49,493 nt of DNA, taken from assembly GCA_017998095.1 (NCBI GenBank), contig JAGODU010000011.1, forward strand, positions 1 to 49,493, read 5' to 3'. Position numbers and translations under genes: made by a program. The DNA comes from Prolixibacteraceae bacterium. GTDB taxonomy: Bacteria; Bacteroidota; Bacteroidia; Bacteroidales; Prolixibacteraceae. Positions 23,593 to 33,688 of the stretch are shown piece by piece; within the stretch, counting starts at the first letter, position 1; each line of letters starts with the position of its first letter. The notes below the pieces were generated by a model. That model was given only the letters and a program-made list of their open reading frames with translations. It was not told where the DNA came from and did not search any database.

Positions 23593-24177
23593 ATGAAATT
23601 AGTATTTGCAACAAATAATGAGCACAAGATTAATGAAATCAGAGAAATGCTCAGTGATAAATTTATTCTTGTCAGCCTCGATCAGATAGGATGTTATGAT
23701 GATATTCCGGAAACTTCAGAAACAATTGAGGAAAACGCTTCACAGAAAGCACGTTACATTTATGATAAGTATGGATTAAACTGCTTTGCTGACGATACAG
23801 GTCTTGAGGTAGAGGCTCTTAATATGGAACCGGGGATTTATTCTGCAAGATATGCCGGGCCGCAAAGAAGTTCTGAAGATAATATTGATAAGCTTATCAG
23901 TGAATTAGACAAAATAAAAAACAGAAAAGCACGTTTTAGAACAGTAATATCCCTGATAATAGACGGTAAAGAAAGCTTGTTTGAAGGTATAGTAAACGGT
24001 AGCATCCTTAAAGAAAGAAAAGGCAAGAAAGGATTTGGCTATGATCCTGTTTTTCAACCTGAAGGTTATAGTCTTTCTTTTGCAGAAATGGATTTGAATG
24101 AAAAAAACAAAATAAGTCACAGAGGACAGGCGATTGCAAAATTGACAAGCTTTTTAACTAATCTGGAAGAAAGATGA
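23593..24177 (+). CDS. rdgB: RdgB/HAM1 family dITP/XTP pyrophosphatase
   Basis: A 194-residue protein from the ATG at 23593. The N-terminus [20 protein letters not shown] is the family hallmark, followed by [33 protein letters not shown] with the metal ligands, [10 protein letters not shown], and GFGYDPVF near the end. It hydrolyses non-canonical nucleotides such as dITP and XTP to monophosphates, preventing their incorporation into DNA. The frame is open to a TTG 33 bases further upstream, but the ATG gives the normal family start. The stop overlaps the porZ start in an ATGA arrangement. Confidence 0.95.
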   Translation: MKLVFATNNEHKINEIREMLSDKFILVSLDQIGCYDDIPETSETIEENASQKARYIYDKYGLNCFADDTGLEVEALNMEPGIYSARYAGPQRSSEDNIDKLISELDKIKNRKARFRTVISLIIDGKESLFEGIVNGSILKERKGKKGFGYDPVFQPEGYSLSFAEMDLNEKNKISHRGQAIAKLTSFLTNLEER

Positions 24178-26525
24178 AACGAATATTTCAGCTTTTATTT
24201 TTCATATTACTGACGACTAATCTATGGTCTCAACGGGTTCCGGGAGAGTGGGATTTACATCTTTCAATGTCTTCAGTTAAAGGAGTGGCAGAAGGTGGCA
24301 ATAAAATTTATTTCTTAAGTGATGCCGGGATTTTCTCTTTTAATAAAACTGATAACAGTATTGAAGTTTATAATAAGCTAAAAGGATTAAACGATTCTGA
24401 TTTTCAAGGCATATCATATAACAAAACAATGAATTGCCTTGTAATAACATATAAGAATTCAAATATAGATATCATTTTAAGTAACGGGAAAGTTTACCCT
24501 ATTTCTGATATTAAAAGAAAAAATATCTCTGGAGACAAACAAATATATAATGCAGTAAACAAAGATCATTTATGTTATCTTGCCTGTGGCTTCGGGATTG
24601 TTGTTATCGATTTGGAAAGACTGGAGGTCAAGGATACTTACATAATTGGAGAAAACGGCAACTATCAGCCTGTTTTTGATGTTTCTTTTGATGAAAACAA
24701 TATTTATGCGGGAACTGAGAAATCGATTAAATATGCACCTTTTAACTCTCCCAATCTTCTTGATTATTCAAATTGGAGTGATGTAAAAAATATAGCTCTG
24801 CAGGAAATGAGCTATAACATTCTGGACTTTGGATGGAACAGACTATGGGCTGTGCATCAGATAGAAGGCTGGCATGGGGGAAATACCTATAGCCGTCATA
24901 CTCCCGAAATATGGTATCCTGAATATCCTGAAATTGCTATTATCCATGACTTTGCTATTTCAGGAGATAAGGTAATTTACTGTTCCGAAAGCTCGGTTGT
25001 TATTTTCAATCAGACTAAAGAAAAAGTATACGATATAAAGTCTTATGACAATATCAGCAACCCTGATATTCCAATATACCCTGTCTCTGCAATTATTGAT
25101 AACGAAGGTACAATTTGGATAGCTGATTTAAATTATGGAGCCATAAGGTATAAAAATGGAGTTTTTACAAATCTGTCTCCTGACGGTCCTAAATCAAACA
25201 TGGTGTTTTCTCTTGCTTATGAAAATGACATTCTTTGGTCATGTGCCGGAGGGCGATCTTCCTCATGGGATAATATCTGGCAAAGCTTTCAAATAAATAA
25301 TTATGCAGGAGGTAATTGGGAAACTATTGACAATAAGTCTTACAATATTGATAAAAAATCAGTTGATGTGATTCAGATGAAATCTTTTCCCGGTGAACCC
25401 GATCATTTCTTTGCTGCAACATACGGGGGAGGGAAGGGGATTATTGAATTTAAAGGCGGCAAAGTTGTTAATGAATATGATGAAAGTAATTCTACTTTGA
25501 GATCAAGTATTCCATCAGATATGAATTTCATAAGGGTAGGAGGAATTGATTTTGATTCGCAGAATAACTTATGGGTTTCTAATTCTCAGGTAGAAAAAAA
25601 TCTGCATGTATTGAAAACAGATGGTACATGGAAAAGTTTTACCCTTCCTGAAATTTCAAATAAATATTGTACAGGACAGGTTTTGGTTGACAGTTACGAT
25701 AATATCTGGGTAATAATCCCCAAAAATGATACTTACGGGCTTTATGTCATGAGTAATGACGGTTCTCAAAAGATTCACCTTAATGTAAGGAGTTTCTTTA
25801 CAAACGGTCAGGAAGATCAGATAACAAATATGAATGATGTTTTTTGTATTACTGAAGATAATGAAGGACAGATTTGGGTAGGCACTTCAAATGGTGTTTG
25901 TGTTTATGAAGATCCTTCAATGGTTTTTACTGATTCTGAATCAGACCCTTACTATGGTGATCAGCCGGGAGTAAACCTTAACGACGGAATTTACCATCCT
26001 TTACTTAGTACAAGTACAGTTACTGCAATTGCAATAGATGGAGGAAACCGTAAGTGGTGCGGGACTATTAGCGATGGGCTTTATTTAATGTCGGCTGACG
26101 GGGAAGAGGAAATTGAACACTTTACAACTGAAAACTCAAATCTCATTTCAAATGTAATAACCAGTCTTGCTTATGATGGCAAGAATGGAATTTTATGGGT
26201 AGGTACACAACAGGGTCTTGTTTCTTATCAGACTGATTCAAAGGATGCTTTTGAACAATTTACTGATGTATATGCTTATCCTAATCCGGTCAGAGAGGGT
26301 TATGAAGGTGATATTTATATTACCGGGTTAACCAACGATTCAAATGTTAAGATAACTACTGTTAGTGGCAGGTTGGTATATGAAACTACTTCGTTTGGAG
26401 GACAGGCAGTATGGAATGGCAAAGATTTGGCAGGCAACAGGGTACATACCGGTGTTTATCTTGCCTTTTGTGCTTCAGCTGATGGCTCAAAATCTGCAGT
26501 GACTAAAATTCTCTTTATAAGATAA
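24174..26525 (+). CDS. porZ: PorZ-like type IX secretion system protein
   Basis: A 783-residue protein with a signal peptide (about 1-19, ending LWSQ). The body is built from two beta-propeller-like sections with repeated units such as [46 protein letters not shown] and [14 protein letters not shown]. The end (about 700-783) is a T9SS-type C-terminal domain ([36 protein letters not shown]). Size, layout and the motif [10 protein letters not shown] at the start match PorZ, a surface part of the attachment complex that links cargo to anionic LPS. The presence of T9SS cargo elsewhere in the window fits. It overlaps rdgB by 4 bases and precedes recO by 5. Confidence 0.88.
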   Translation: MKRIFQLLFFILLTTNLWSQRVPGEWDLHLSMSSVKGVAEGGNKIYFLSDAGIFSFNKTDNSIEVYNKLKGLNDSDFQGISYNKTMNCLVITYKNSNIDIILSNGKVYPISDIKRKNISGDKQIYNAVNKDHLCYLACGFGIVVIDLERLEVKDTYIIGENGNYQPVFDVSFDENNIYAGTEKSIKYAPFNSPNLLDYSNWSDVKNIALQEMSYNILDFGWNRLWAVHQIEGWHGGNTYSRHTPEIWYPEYPEIAIIHDFAISGDKVIYCSESSVVIFNQTKEKVYDIKSYDNISNPDIPIYPVSAIIDNEGTIWIADLNYGAIRYKNGVFTNLSPDGPKSNMVFSLAYENDILWSCAGGRSSSWDNIWQSFQINNYAGGNWETIDNKSYNIDKKSVDVIQMKSFPGEPDHFFAATYGGGKGIIEFKGGKVVNEYDESNSTLRSSIPSDMNFIRVGGIDFDSQNNLWVSNSQVEKNLHVLKTDGTWKSFTLPEISNKYCTGQVLVDSYDNIWVIIPKNDTYGLYVMSNDGSQKIHLNVRSFFTNGQEDQITNMNDVFCITEDNEGQIWVGTSNGVCVYEDPSMVFTDSESDPYYGDQPGVNLNDGIYHPLLSTSTVTAIAIDGGNRKWCGTISDGLYLMSADGEEEIEHFTTENSNLISNVITSLAYDGKNGILWVGTQQGLVSYQTDSKDAFEQFTDVYAYPNPVREGYEGDIYITGLTNDSNVKITTVSGRLVYETTSFGGQAVWNGKDLAGNRVHTGVYLAFCASADGSKSAVTKILFIR

Positions 26526-26530
26526 CAGAA

Positions 26531-27256
26531 ATGATATCCAAAACGAGAGCAATAATTCTTCATGTTGTAAAATACTCAGAAACAAGCATAATACTTACCT
26601 TATATACTGAAGAATTCGGAAGACAAGCTTTTATGCTTAACGGAGTCAGGAGCATAAAATCAAAACAAAAGGCTGTTGCATTTCAACCTCTTTACTTACT
26701 TGAGATTGACTCATATCAGAAATCTAACCGCGAGATTCAGCGATTGAAAGAATACAGGGTGCATCCTGTATTTAATTCTATCCCTTTTGATATAGTAAAG
26801 AGCAGTATATCCATGTATCTTGCTGAATTAATGTTCAAAGTAATCAACAATGAAGAAGCCGATCCGGAACTTTTTGAATTTATATATGATTCCCTGATTT
26901 GTTTTGATCAGATGGAAAAAGGATATGCTAACTTTCATCTTTGGTTTGCAGTTAATTTGATGCAATACATTGGGATTAAACCTGAAAATAACTACAATAA
27001 GCTTAATCAATGGTTTGATTCAAGAAACGGTCGTTTTGTTTCAGTTCGCCCTTTAATATCTGATACACCTGATATTGAAGAATCTTATCATTTATCATTA
27101 TTATTAGGGTTGAAATTTAATCAGATTGAAGAGTTTTCAATAAGCGGCATCCAAAGATTCAGGCTATTGAAAGTCATTAATGAATTCTACCGTTATCATT
27201 TTGACGGTTTGGGTGAGCTTAAATCTCTTAAAGTGCTTAATGAGATTTTTCACTGA
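26531..27256 (+). CDS. recO: DNA repair protein RecO
   Basis: A 241-residue protein. The N-terminal OB-fold starts with ISKTRAIILHVVKYSETSII and LYTEEFGRQAFMLNGVRSIK, the usual RecO beginning. The helical C-terminal part follows, with little conservation, as normal for the family. RecO helps load RecA on SSB-coated single-stranded DNA with RecR. The Cys zinc finger of some RecO proteins is not visible, which is common in Bacteroidota. It follows porZ by 5 bases, so rdgB, porZ and recO probably share one transcript. Confidence 0.93.
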   Translation: MISKTRAIILHVVKYSETSIILTLYTEEFGRQAFMLNGVRSIKSKQKAVAFQPLYLLEIDSYQKSNREIQRLKEYRVHPVFNSIPFDIVKSSISMYLAELMFKVINNEEADPELFEFIYDSLICFDQMEKGYANFHLWFAVNLMQYIGIKPENNYNKLNQWFDSRNGRFVSVRPLISDTPDIEESYHLSLLLGLKFNQIEEFSISGIQRFRLLKVINEFYRYHFDGLGELKSLKVLNEIFH

Positions 27257-27281
27257 TAATGAAATCATTTTCAGCATTTAC

Positions 27282-27311
27282 TTGCAGAAAAGAAAAAAAT
27301 TTATAGTTTTA
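27282..27311 (+). promoter_or_regulatory. Candidate promoter of the trp leader
   Basis: TTG at 27282-27284 and TAGTTTTA at 27304-27311, 19 bases apart, fit the Bacteroidota -33/-7 pattern with one mismatch in the -7. It lies 18 bases before the leader-peptide start at 27329. Confidence 0.4.
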
Positions 27312-27328
27312 TGGTTCAATTATAAAAG

Positions 27329-27418
27329 ATGATTTCAGACAATTATAAATACGGTTGGTGGATAAGTCCCTGGGTTAATGTAAAACGTAGGGATACACAA
27401 TACAAAATTAATATTTGA
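27329..27418 (+). CDS. trpL: Trp-rich leader peptide (attenuator) upstream of trpB2
   Basis: A 29-codon frame starts MISDNYKYGWWISPWVNVKR and ends before TGA at 27416. Tryptophan occurs at residues 10, 11 and 15, three in six codons, far above its normal use. It ends 9 bases before a strong intrinsic terminator (27428-27461) and 79 bases before the trpB2 start. The layout of a short peptide rich in one amino acid, a terminator and then the gene for that amino acid matches ribosome-mediated attenuation: low charged tRNA-Trp would stall the ribosome at the Trp codons and change RNA folding. A hairpin with arms TCCCT (27367-27371) and AGGGA (27389-27393) could take part; I could not fix a full antiterminator. 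Confidence 0.8.
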   Translation: MISDNYKYGWWISPWVNVKRRDTQYKINI

Positions 27419-27427
27419 AAGCAATGG

Positions 27428-27461
27428 AGGCCATGTTGTTTAAAGCAGCATGGCCTTTTTT
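27428..27461 (+). terminator. Intrinsic terminator / attenuator before trpB2
   Basis: Arms AGGCCATGTTG (27428-27438) and CAGCATGGCCT (27446-27456) form an 11-pair stem with one G-U pair and a 7-base loop, followed by a T run. It lies between the Trp-rich leader and trpB2 with no gene boundary that needs it, so its likely role is conditional termination. Confidence 0.8.
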
Positions 27462-27497
27462 GTGGCATAAATTTAAAACAATTGATAAAACAGAATT

Positions 27498-28871
27498 ATG
27501 ACAAAGTTGAAAAAAGTCTTTCTTACAGAGGATGAAATGCCAAGGCAATGGTACAACCTGGCTGCAGACGTTAAAATGAATCCTCCACTTGGCCCGGATT
27601 GTAATCCAATTTCTCCTGAAATGCTAGCCCCGGTATTCCCAATGAATATTATTGAACAAGAAGTTAGTACACAGCGCTGGATAGATATTCCGGAAGAAAT
27701 TCTGGAAATGCTTACTATATGGCGTCCAACGCCGCTGGTTCGTGCTTACGCTCTTGAAGCAGCCCTTAAAACTCCGGCAAAGATTTATTATAAAAATGAA
27801 AGTGTATCTCCGGCAGGAAGCCATAAACCTAATACTGCAGTAGCTCAGGCTTGGTATAACAAACAATTTGGTATTAAAAGAATTACAACTGAAACAGGAG
27901 CAGGACAATGGGGTACAGCCCTTGCTTTTGCTTGTTCATTGTTAGGTCTTGAATGTAAAGTATTCATGGTTAAGGTTAGCTTTGATCAGAAGCCATTCCG
28001 TAAAATGGTTATGAATACTTACGGAGCAAATTGTATTGCCAGCCCTAGTACTGAAACTAATGCAGGACGTGAGATATTAGCCAAATACCCTGATACTCCG
28101 GGCTCTCTTGGTATTGCAATTTCCGAAGCTATTGAACAGGCAGTAACTGACCCTACCGGAGAAACACGCTATTCTTTGGGAAGTGTGCTTAACCACGTGA
28201 TGCTTCATCAAACTATAATCGGACAGGAAGTTAAGAAGCAGCTAGTTAAATTTGGTGAAAAGCAGCCTGATGTAGTTATCGGTTGCTGTGGTGGAGGAAG
28301 TAATTTCGCAGGAATATCTTTCCCATTCATGCTTGATAAAATAAATGGAGCTCAGATAAAGATTGTAGGAGCTGAACCTTATTCATGTCCTACTTTAACT
28401 AAAGCTCCATTTGGATATGACCATGGCGATGTTGCCAAGATGACTCCGCTGCTTCCTATGTACAGCCTTGGACATTCATTCATTCCGGCTCCTATTCATG
28501 CAGGCGGACTTCGTTATCATGGTATGGCTCCATTGGTTAGTGCTGCATATAAAAATGGGCTGATGGATGCAGTTGCCATTCATCAAAGCGAATGTTTTGA
28601 AGCAGGCTTATTATTTGCCAAAACAGAAGGTATTATTCCAGCCCCTGAATCAACTCATGCAATTGCTGCAACTATTCGTGAAGCAAATATTGCTAAGGAA
28701 GAAGGTAAAGAAAAAGTTATTGTATTTAACTTGAGTGGTCATGGTCAAATGGATCTGGTTGGTTATGAAAAATATCTTACGGGAAAACTTGAGGATTATG
28801 AACTCCCAATGGAAGTTGTTGAAAGATACTTAGCTGAAATTGCCAATTATCCTAAACCTAATTTTGTATAA
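27498..28871 (+). CDS. trpB: TrpB2-type tryptophan synthase beta chain (PLP enzyme)
   Basis: A 457-residue protein of the TrpB2 (TIGR01415) branch, longer than classical TrpB. The PLP lysine is Lys110 in GSHKPNTA; the phosphate-binding Gly-rich loop is [11 protein letters not shown], and [19 protein letters not shown] follows the lysine. It joins indole and serine to make tryptophan. TrpB2 enzymes are often encoded away from trpA and may act as stand-alone indole salvage enzymes; no other trp gene is nearby here. The Trp-rich leader and terminator just upstream suggest control by tryptophan supply, which supports a real tryptophan-synthesis role. Confidence 0.93.
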   Translation: MTKLKKVFLTEDEMPRQWYNLAADVKMNPPLGPDCNPISPEMLAPVFPMNIIEQEVSTQRWIDIPEEILEMLTIWRPTPLVRAYALEAALKTPAKIYYKNESVSPAGSHKPNTAVAQAWYNKQFGIKRITTETGAGQWGTALAFACSLLGLECKVFMVKVSFDQKPFRKMVMNTYGANCIASPSTETNAGREILAKYPDTPGSLGIAISEAIEQAVTDPTGETRYSLGSVLNHVMLHQTIIGQEVKKQLVKFGEKQPDVVIGCCGGGSNFAGISFPFMLDKINGAQIKIVGAEPYSCPTLTKAPFGYDHGDVAKMTPLLPMYSLGHSFIPAPIHAGGLRYHGMAPLVSAAYKNGLMDAVAIHQSECFEAGLLFAKTEGIIPAPESTHAIAATIREANIAKEEGKEKVIVFNLSGHGQMDLVGYEKYLTGKLEDYELPMEVVERYLAEIANYPKPNFV

Positions 28872-28892
28872 ACTGAATTTTAATATTAGTAG

Positions 28893-28923
28893 AAAGGGTC
28901 TTAAATAAAAAAGGCCCTTTTTT
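28893..28923 (+). terminator. Intrinsic terminator of trpB2
   Basis: Arms AAAGGGTC and GGCCCTTT (28893-28900 and 28913-28920, one G-U pair) are followed by more T residues, 22 bases after the trpB2 stop. Confidence 0.75.
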
Positions 28924-28941
28924 CTTATTTGATGTTCTTTG

Positions 28942-28972
28942 TTTGGCAAAAAAAAAATAAATAATATATTTG
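28942..28972 (+). promoter_or_regulatory. Promoter of tRNA-Phe
   Basis: TTTG at 28942-28945 and TATATTTG at 28965-28972 are 19 bases apart and match the Bacteroidota consensus fully; the tRNA begins 14 bases later. Confidence 0.7.
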
Positions 28973-28986
28973 CAGCTCAAATTAAA

Positions 28987-29059
<73 letters not shown>

Positions 29060-29063
29060 CTAA

Positions 29064-29093
29064 AAAAAGGGAAGATAAACATCTCCCCTTTTT
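29064..29093. terminator. Terminator after tRNA-Phe, possibly bidirectional
   Basis: AAAAAGGGAAGAT and ATCTCCCCTTTTT flank a 4-base loop with one mismatch. A runs on the left and T runs on the right allow termination in both directions: tRNA-Phe on plus, the small barrel gene at 29127 on minus. Confidence 0.75.
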
Positions 29094-29126
29094 CATTTAT
29101 AATGTGGATATTAGTTCATTTCTATA

Positions 29127-29705
29127 TCATCTGCTGAAAAGGATACCGATATATAGACGGGGGCCTTTTGCTACAAAATCAGGATAATCTATTCCGGGGA
29201 AAAATACATAATCAAGCTTGGCAACTGCATTAATGTTATGAGTAATCTTGTATTCAAAGCTAACATGAGGGGTAATAACCATTGTGCCATAAACCTTGTA
29301 AATAGCTAAATCTTCATTGTTATCTTTGAAATCACCTGAAAGAGGATATAAATCAGTAATCTTGCCTCCTCCTATTGTAAGACCTAATACCGGGGTTATA
29401 TTTCCATTTATAAACTGATATTCAGCAAGCAAGCCTCCCCAGCCAAGCTTGTAAAATCCATTGTTGTCAGAATAATTGTAAGTTGAAACATATCCTTCTG
29501 TCCCAAACCTTAAATGCTTGCCCGTCCGAAAGGCAATTTTTCCTCCTATTCCTGTTGTAATACCTTTTATTGAAGGATTTGCAATATTGTTTGATACATA
29601 ACCTGCATGAAGAAACATCCCTCCCTTAAAAAGTTCAGGCTTATATTCTGAAAAACCCTTGAATGAGAACAGGAGTATAAAAACCGTAATCAGTATATAT
29701 TTCAT
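29127..29705 (-). CDS. Small outer-membrane beta-barrel-like protein
   Basis: A 192-residue protein with a signal peptide (about 1-19, ending GFSE). The rest alternates hydrophobic and polar residues and is Gly- and aromatic-rich (GGMFLHAGYVSN, FGTEGYVSTYNYSD, GWGGLLAEYQF, VSFEYKITHNINAVAKLDYV), ending in IGILFSR, as in 8-strand outer-membrane barrels. The terminal residue is Arg, preceded by Phe-Ser, close to the aromatic C-terminal signal of barrel proteins. Its specific role is unknown. It lies 31 bases after the FtsX-like permease gene on the same strand, so it could be the last gene of that run. Confidence 0.75.
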   Translation of the reverse strand: MKYILITVFILLFSFKGFSEYKPELFKGGMFLHAGYVSNNIANPSIKGITTGIGGKIAFRTGKHLRFGTEGYVSTYNYSDNNGFYKLGWGGLLAEYQFINGNITPVLGLTIGGGKITDLYPLSGDFKDNNEDLAIYKVYGTMVITPHVSFEYKITHNINAVAKLDYVFFPGIDYPDFVAKGPRLYIGILFSR

Positions 29706-29736
29706 ATTTAATTATTTAATTTTCCGGCAAAATAAG

Positions 29737-32700
29737 TCAATCATTTCTTAATCCTTCTATAAGCTTCATATTTTTGATTTTTGATTTAGCTGGAAAATAA
29801 ATCCATAATATTCCGTTTACAATAATGATGAGTATTATTACTAAAACGAAAAGAGGGGAAATATCCATTATTGATGAAACGAAAATAGGAAATACTGCTA
29901 AAAGGGCAGTAACAAAACCAATGACTTCACCCCATATCAGAAGTATAATATATTCATAAACGGTAATCTTTATAATTAATTTGTTCCTGAATCCCAATGA
30001 CGCAAGCAATGAAAGTTCTTTGTTCCTTTCATACAAAGAGCGTTGCAAAACTACTGATATTCCTGCTGTACCAATAAGAAGACCCAGGGCTCCCAGAATA
30101 AGAAAAATACTGAGATAAGTATTTTCGACTGAAAGAAACTCCGCTAATTTTATTTGAGCATCTTTTATTTCAATTCCATTTTCTCTGTAAAGCAAAGAAA
30201 ATTCTTCAGCTATTTCCTGCTTTCGTTCCTGATCACCATCAATAAGGAAGAAATTAGAACCAGCTTTAGTAGGATAGTTTTCCAAAAAGTTCTTACTGTC
30301 AATTATAATATTGCCCTGGAATATTGATGGCTTTAAACCTGCAACAAGTAATAAATAAATTTCTTCTCCCTTAGAATTGATGTAAGTAAGCGTATCTCCA
30401 GGTTTCTTGCCTAATCCCCACTGTATTACAGTCTGGTCTGCTATTGCAGGAATGCAATCATTGTATTTGTTTTTTAAGATTTCCCATCCTGAACCTTCCT
30501 TTATTTCAGGACTAAACGATTGAAACGAAAATCTCCCTTCAAGTAATGATGCATCAACTCCCATGATTCTGGGATTTGTTATCCTGTTCAAATTAAGACA
30601 GCTTGCATCATCTCCATCAGCAATACTGAATTGAACTGCATTGAATTTTTCTGTTATGCCTTGCTCTTTCCGGTAGTCCGGATTGTTGATATCGTGCAGG
30701 ATTGGTATAGTTGATTCTGCAACCCACATATATCCTCCGGTACCGCTTTTGGGGTTTATATTTTTTACAAATACATTCTTTCTGTTGAGGCCTGTCGTTA
30801 CTACTATAAAAGTGGCAATGGCTAGTACAATAATTATTACCAGATTTCTTTGCTTGTTGAACCTGAGGTTTTTGATTAAAAGGATTGAAACTGTAAATGA
30901 TTTCTCTTTGTTTTTATTTTCTGAAGAAAGAATGATGTCCGATATCAGGACAAGCGAAATAAGGGCAAAGCCCCCTGAAATAAAGAAAAGACCAGAGTTT
31001 ATATTTCCGTTGCCTGTTAATTGAAGTATGATAACGACAGCCGTGAAAAGCATAAGTATAACGGCAAACCATTTTTTTATCTTCAACTTATATTCGGGCT
31101 TATTATAGCTTATTTGTCTTTGAAGGTTAGATGAATTTTGCCTGAAGAAAGAGTTTAATTGAAATCGGATTGTTATTGCTGAAATAATTACACTTAAAAT
31201 AAAACCGGTGATTAATGTGGTGATTTTATATTTGCTGACCAGAATATCAGTCCTTACAATATCATTCCATATTCTATTAAGTCCCAGGAAGATAATCTCG
31301 TTATATATAAAAGCTAATAATATACCTGCGAGTGCCCCTGCTGTTGCAATAACAATTCCTTCCGACATGTAAATTCTGAGTATTTTTTTATTTGAAAAAC
31401 CTATTGCCTGTAGTGTTCCTATTTCAGAAATTCTTCTTTCAACGAATAGTTTAAAAAACAAAGCAGTAAGAATTAAAGAGGCCGCAATGATAAAAAAGCT
31501 TAATCCGAAGAATAGTGAACTGAAATCAGTACCATTCTCTGCTGCATAAAGACCTTCTTCTTTTACATTTCTCACTATAAATCCCAGGGATATAGGGTCA
31601 ATCTGGTCTTTGAGCGACTGTAACAATTCTTCCTCACTTATATCTTCTCTGTTAAACCTGTATGATGTTACAGATCCAAACCTGTTTTCCCATATTTTCT
31701 GAGCAGTGTTGTAATCAATGAAGGCCTTGGGAAGTCCTCTGTAATTGTACCAGTAATCTTCATCTGTTTTTTTTATTGACTTAAGATTTATTGGTACCCC
31801 TGTATTCCAGTCCCTGCAGTTTTCAGCATCCGATAATCCGGGTATTTCTGGCATTAACGTTCTGTCTCCGTACCAACCTTCCATATTTTTAATATCCCTG
31901 ACTATAAAGTACTTTTCATTTTCAGTAAGTTCTCTTAAAGGGCCAATCGTATAATATGACATCAAAACTGTATCTCCCCTTTTAAGATTTAAATCTTCGG
32001 AAAGCCACGTGTTTATTGTAATTCCAATTGAATCATTATTATTTTCAGGCAAGGTAGAAACAAATGAATAAGGAGTTTCCTTTTCACCTTTTCTGATTCC
32101 ATTGAAAAAATATGTAAACACTTTTGTACAGGGAATACCGGTATTTATTACTGCCTGTGAAGTGGCATCATCAATAAAAACCCTGTCTGAAATGAGTTCC
32201 CATTGATTGGAAGCATCCGATTGTCTGATTTTAAGACCGGCATTTTCTAATGTAAATTCACTTCGTAAAGTTTCAGTTATATAATTCTTATCTTTTTCTG
32301 TTGATATCAACAATATGTTAGCTTTATTTTCCAGCTCCATGATATTGTTTAAAATATCCAGCGATATAAACACATTAAATAGAGCTGTTTGAGTGTTTTG
32401 AAGACTAAGTCTGCCCAGACCTTCAGCAGGCAATATTTTGCTTACTGTAGTCCGGTAGGATACTACTTGCTTGTTGTCTGATACAAACGGAGCATTTGCC
32501 GGAATGAGTGAAGCTTTTTTAATGAGGAGGTTAATTTCATCTCCCGGTGAAACGTTGAGGCGTGAAGCAAGACTTGAATTTATTATTATTCCTTCATTGA
32601 TTGAACCTGCTTTATTTTTCAGGTCATTTTCAAATAAATTATAAAAGCTTTCATTTACTCCCCAGATATTTACATTGTTTAATTTTATCATTCCTCCTTC

Positions 32701-32985
32701 GGTTGAGGCTACAGCTTCAAGCTTAAGTGTAGGAGTTGTAGGTATATCTTTGTCATTTAGTTGTTCAGCAAGTGAAATATTAAAAAACCTGTCTCCGGCG
32801 CTTATTGAGTGAGTAATATTGCCTAAACGAAGGCGGGCATTTTTTTCAAGACTATAAATAACGGAATCGCCAACTATTAAAGATCCTGTAAGGACCGCAG
32901 TAGTAATTGCAACCCCGGATGCTATTAATAAAGCAGGCTTAAGGTAATGCTTCAGGCTATTTATTATAATCTTTAAAATCGTCAT
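29737..32985 (-). CDS. ABC transporter permease of the FtsX/MacB family (double unit)
   Basis: A 1082-residue protein with an N-terminal membrane helix, a large extracytoplasmic MacB-PCD-like domain (about 40-470), a membrane block (about 480-600) with FtsX-type helices (ASLILTALFFKLFVERRISE and GTLQAIGFSNKKILRIYMSE), a central membrane pair (about 645-690 and 715-735), a second extracytoplasmic domain (about 745-940) and a final FtsX block (about 950-1070, GLLIGTAGISVVLQRSLYER). It thus contains two fused FtsX-like units, as in large Bacteroidota lipoprotein or peptide-type transporters. The matching ATPase gene ends 5 bases upstream. Such transporters move lipoproteins or drive periplasmic work by mechanotransmission; the substrate is unknown. 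Confidence 0.9.
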   Translation of the reverse strand: MTILKIIINSLKHYLKPALLIASGVAITTAVLTGSLIVGDSVIYSLEKNARLRLGNITHSISAGDRFFNISLAEQLNDKDIPTTPTLKLEAVASTEGGMIKLNNVNIWGVNESFYNLFENDLKNKAGSINEGIIINSSLASRLNVSPGDEINLLIKKASLIPANAPFVSDNKQVVSYRTTVSKILPAEGLGRLSLQNTQTALFNVFISLDILNNIMELENKANILLISTEKDKNYITETLRSEFTLENAGLKIRQSDASNQWELISDRVFIDDATSQAVINTGIPCTKVFTYFFNGIRKGEKETPYSFVSTLPENNNDSIGITINTWLSEDLNLKRGDTVLMSYYTIGPLRELTENEKYFIVRDIKNMEGWYGDRTLMPEIPGLSDAENCRDWNTGVPINLKSIKKTDEDYWYNYRGLPKAFIDYNTAQKIWENRFGSVTSYRFNREDISEEELLQSLKDQIDPISLGFIVRNVKEEGLYAAENGTDFSSLFFGLSFFIIAASLILTALFFKLFVERRISEIGTLQAIGFSNKKILRIYMSEGIVIATAGALAGILLAFIYNEIIFLGLNRIWNDIVRTDILVSKYKITTLITGFILSVIISAITIRFQLNSFFRQNSSNLQRQISYNKPEYKLKIKKWFAVILMLFTAVVIILQLTGNGNINSGLFFISGGFALISLVLISDIILSSENKNKEKSFTVSILLIKNLRFNKQRNLVIIIVLAIATFIVVTTGLNRKNVFVKNINPKSGTGGYMWVAESTIPILHDINNPDYRKEQGITEKFNAVQFSIADGDDASCLNLNRITNPRIMGVDASLLEGRFSFQSFSPEIKEGSGWEILKNKYNDCIPAIADQTVIQWGLGKKPGDTLTYINSKGEEIYLLLVAGLKPSIFQGNIIIDSKNFLENYPTKAGSNFFLIDGDQERKQEIAEEFSLLYRENGIEIKDAQIKLAEFLSVENTYLSIFLILGALGLLIGTAGISVVLQRSLYERNKELSLLASLGFRNKLIIKITVYEYIILLIWGEVIGFVTALLAVFPIFVSSIMDISPLFVLVIILIIIVNGILWIYFPAKSKIKNMKLIEGLRND

Positions 32986-32990
32986 AGAAT

Positions 32991-33659
32991 TTATAATTGT
33001 TCCAGCTTTCCGTCATTCAAATTGTATTTTTTCCCCATTTTTGATGCAATTTCAAGGGAATGTGTTACAAGAATTAGTGTAGTGCCATATATCCTGTTAA
33101 GATCAATAATAGTATCAATTAGCTTAACTGCATTAGAATGGTCAAGAGCTCCTGTAGGTTCATCTGCAAGTATTAATTCAGGATTGTTTATTAGTGCCCT
33201 GACTACTGCTGTTCTTTGACATTCTCCCCCGGAAAGGCTTGAAGGTTTTTGGAAACGCTGTTCCCAAATACCTGTTTGCTTTAGCAGGGCTTCAGCTCTT
33301 GCTTCTATTGAGCCATCTTTAATGTTAAGAGGAAGAGTAGGCAAGAGTACATTTTCCCATACATTGCATTGAGGTAAAAGATGATGAAACTGAAAGACCA
33401 TTCCAATCTTCCTGTTTCTCAATGTAGATAAATCATTTGCTGTTATTTTGCTGTAATCTGTTTCTCCCAGTTTTATTTCACCGGAATCAGCTGTATCCAA
33501 TGATCCGATGATATTTAGCAAGGTTGTTTTACCTGAACCCGATGGTCCGACTATTGCAATTGTATCTCCTTTATTTACTTCAAGTGAAATTTCATTCAAT
33601 ACTTTTCTGGTCGACAAACCATTGGTGAATGATTTGCTGATATTCTTAATTTTAAGCAT
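32991..33659 (-). CDS. LolD/MacB-like ABC transporter ATP-binding protein
   Basis: A 222-residue ATPase with Walker A GPSGSGKTT (about residue 38), signature LSGGECQRTAVVRA, Walker B LILADEPTGALD and the switch His in VTHSLEIA. It is related to the lolD at 16957 but clearly distinct. It is 5 bases from the double FtsX-type permease gene that follows, so the two form a complete transporter. It starts 29 bases after the fibronectin-type-III gene, in the same transcript by position. It works at the inner-membrane inner face. Confidence 0.92.
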   Translation of the reverse strand: MLKIKNISKSFTNGLSTRKVLNEISLEVNKGDTIAIVGPSGSGKTTLLNIIGSLDTADSGEIKLGETDYSKITANDLSTLRNRKIGMVFQFHHLLPQCNVWENVLLPTLPLNIKDGSIEARAEALLKQTGIWEQRFQKPSSLSGGECQRTAVVRALINNPELILADEPTGALDHSNAVKLIDTIIDLNRIYGTTLILVTHSLEIASKMGKKYNLNDGKLEQL

Positions 33660-33688
33660 TTCTCCTCCCGGAATTTTAAATTCTTTTC

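Noticed and set aside
30683..31024. A 113-residue plus-strand hydrophobic frame inside the permease gene
   Set aside because: It is the antisense of membrane-helix codons, which often gives hydrophobic shadow frames.
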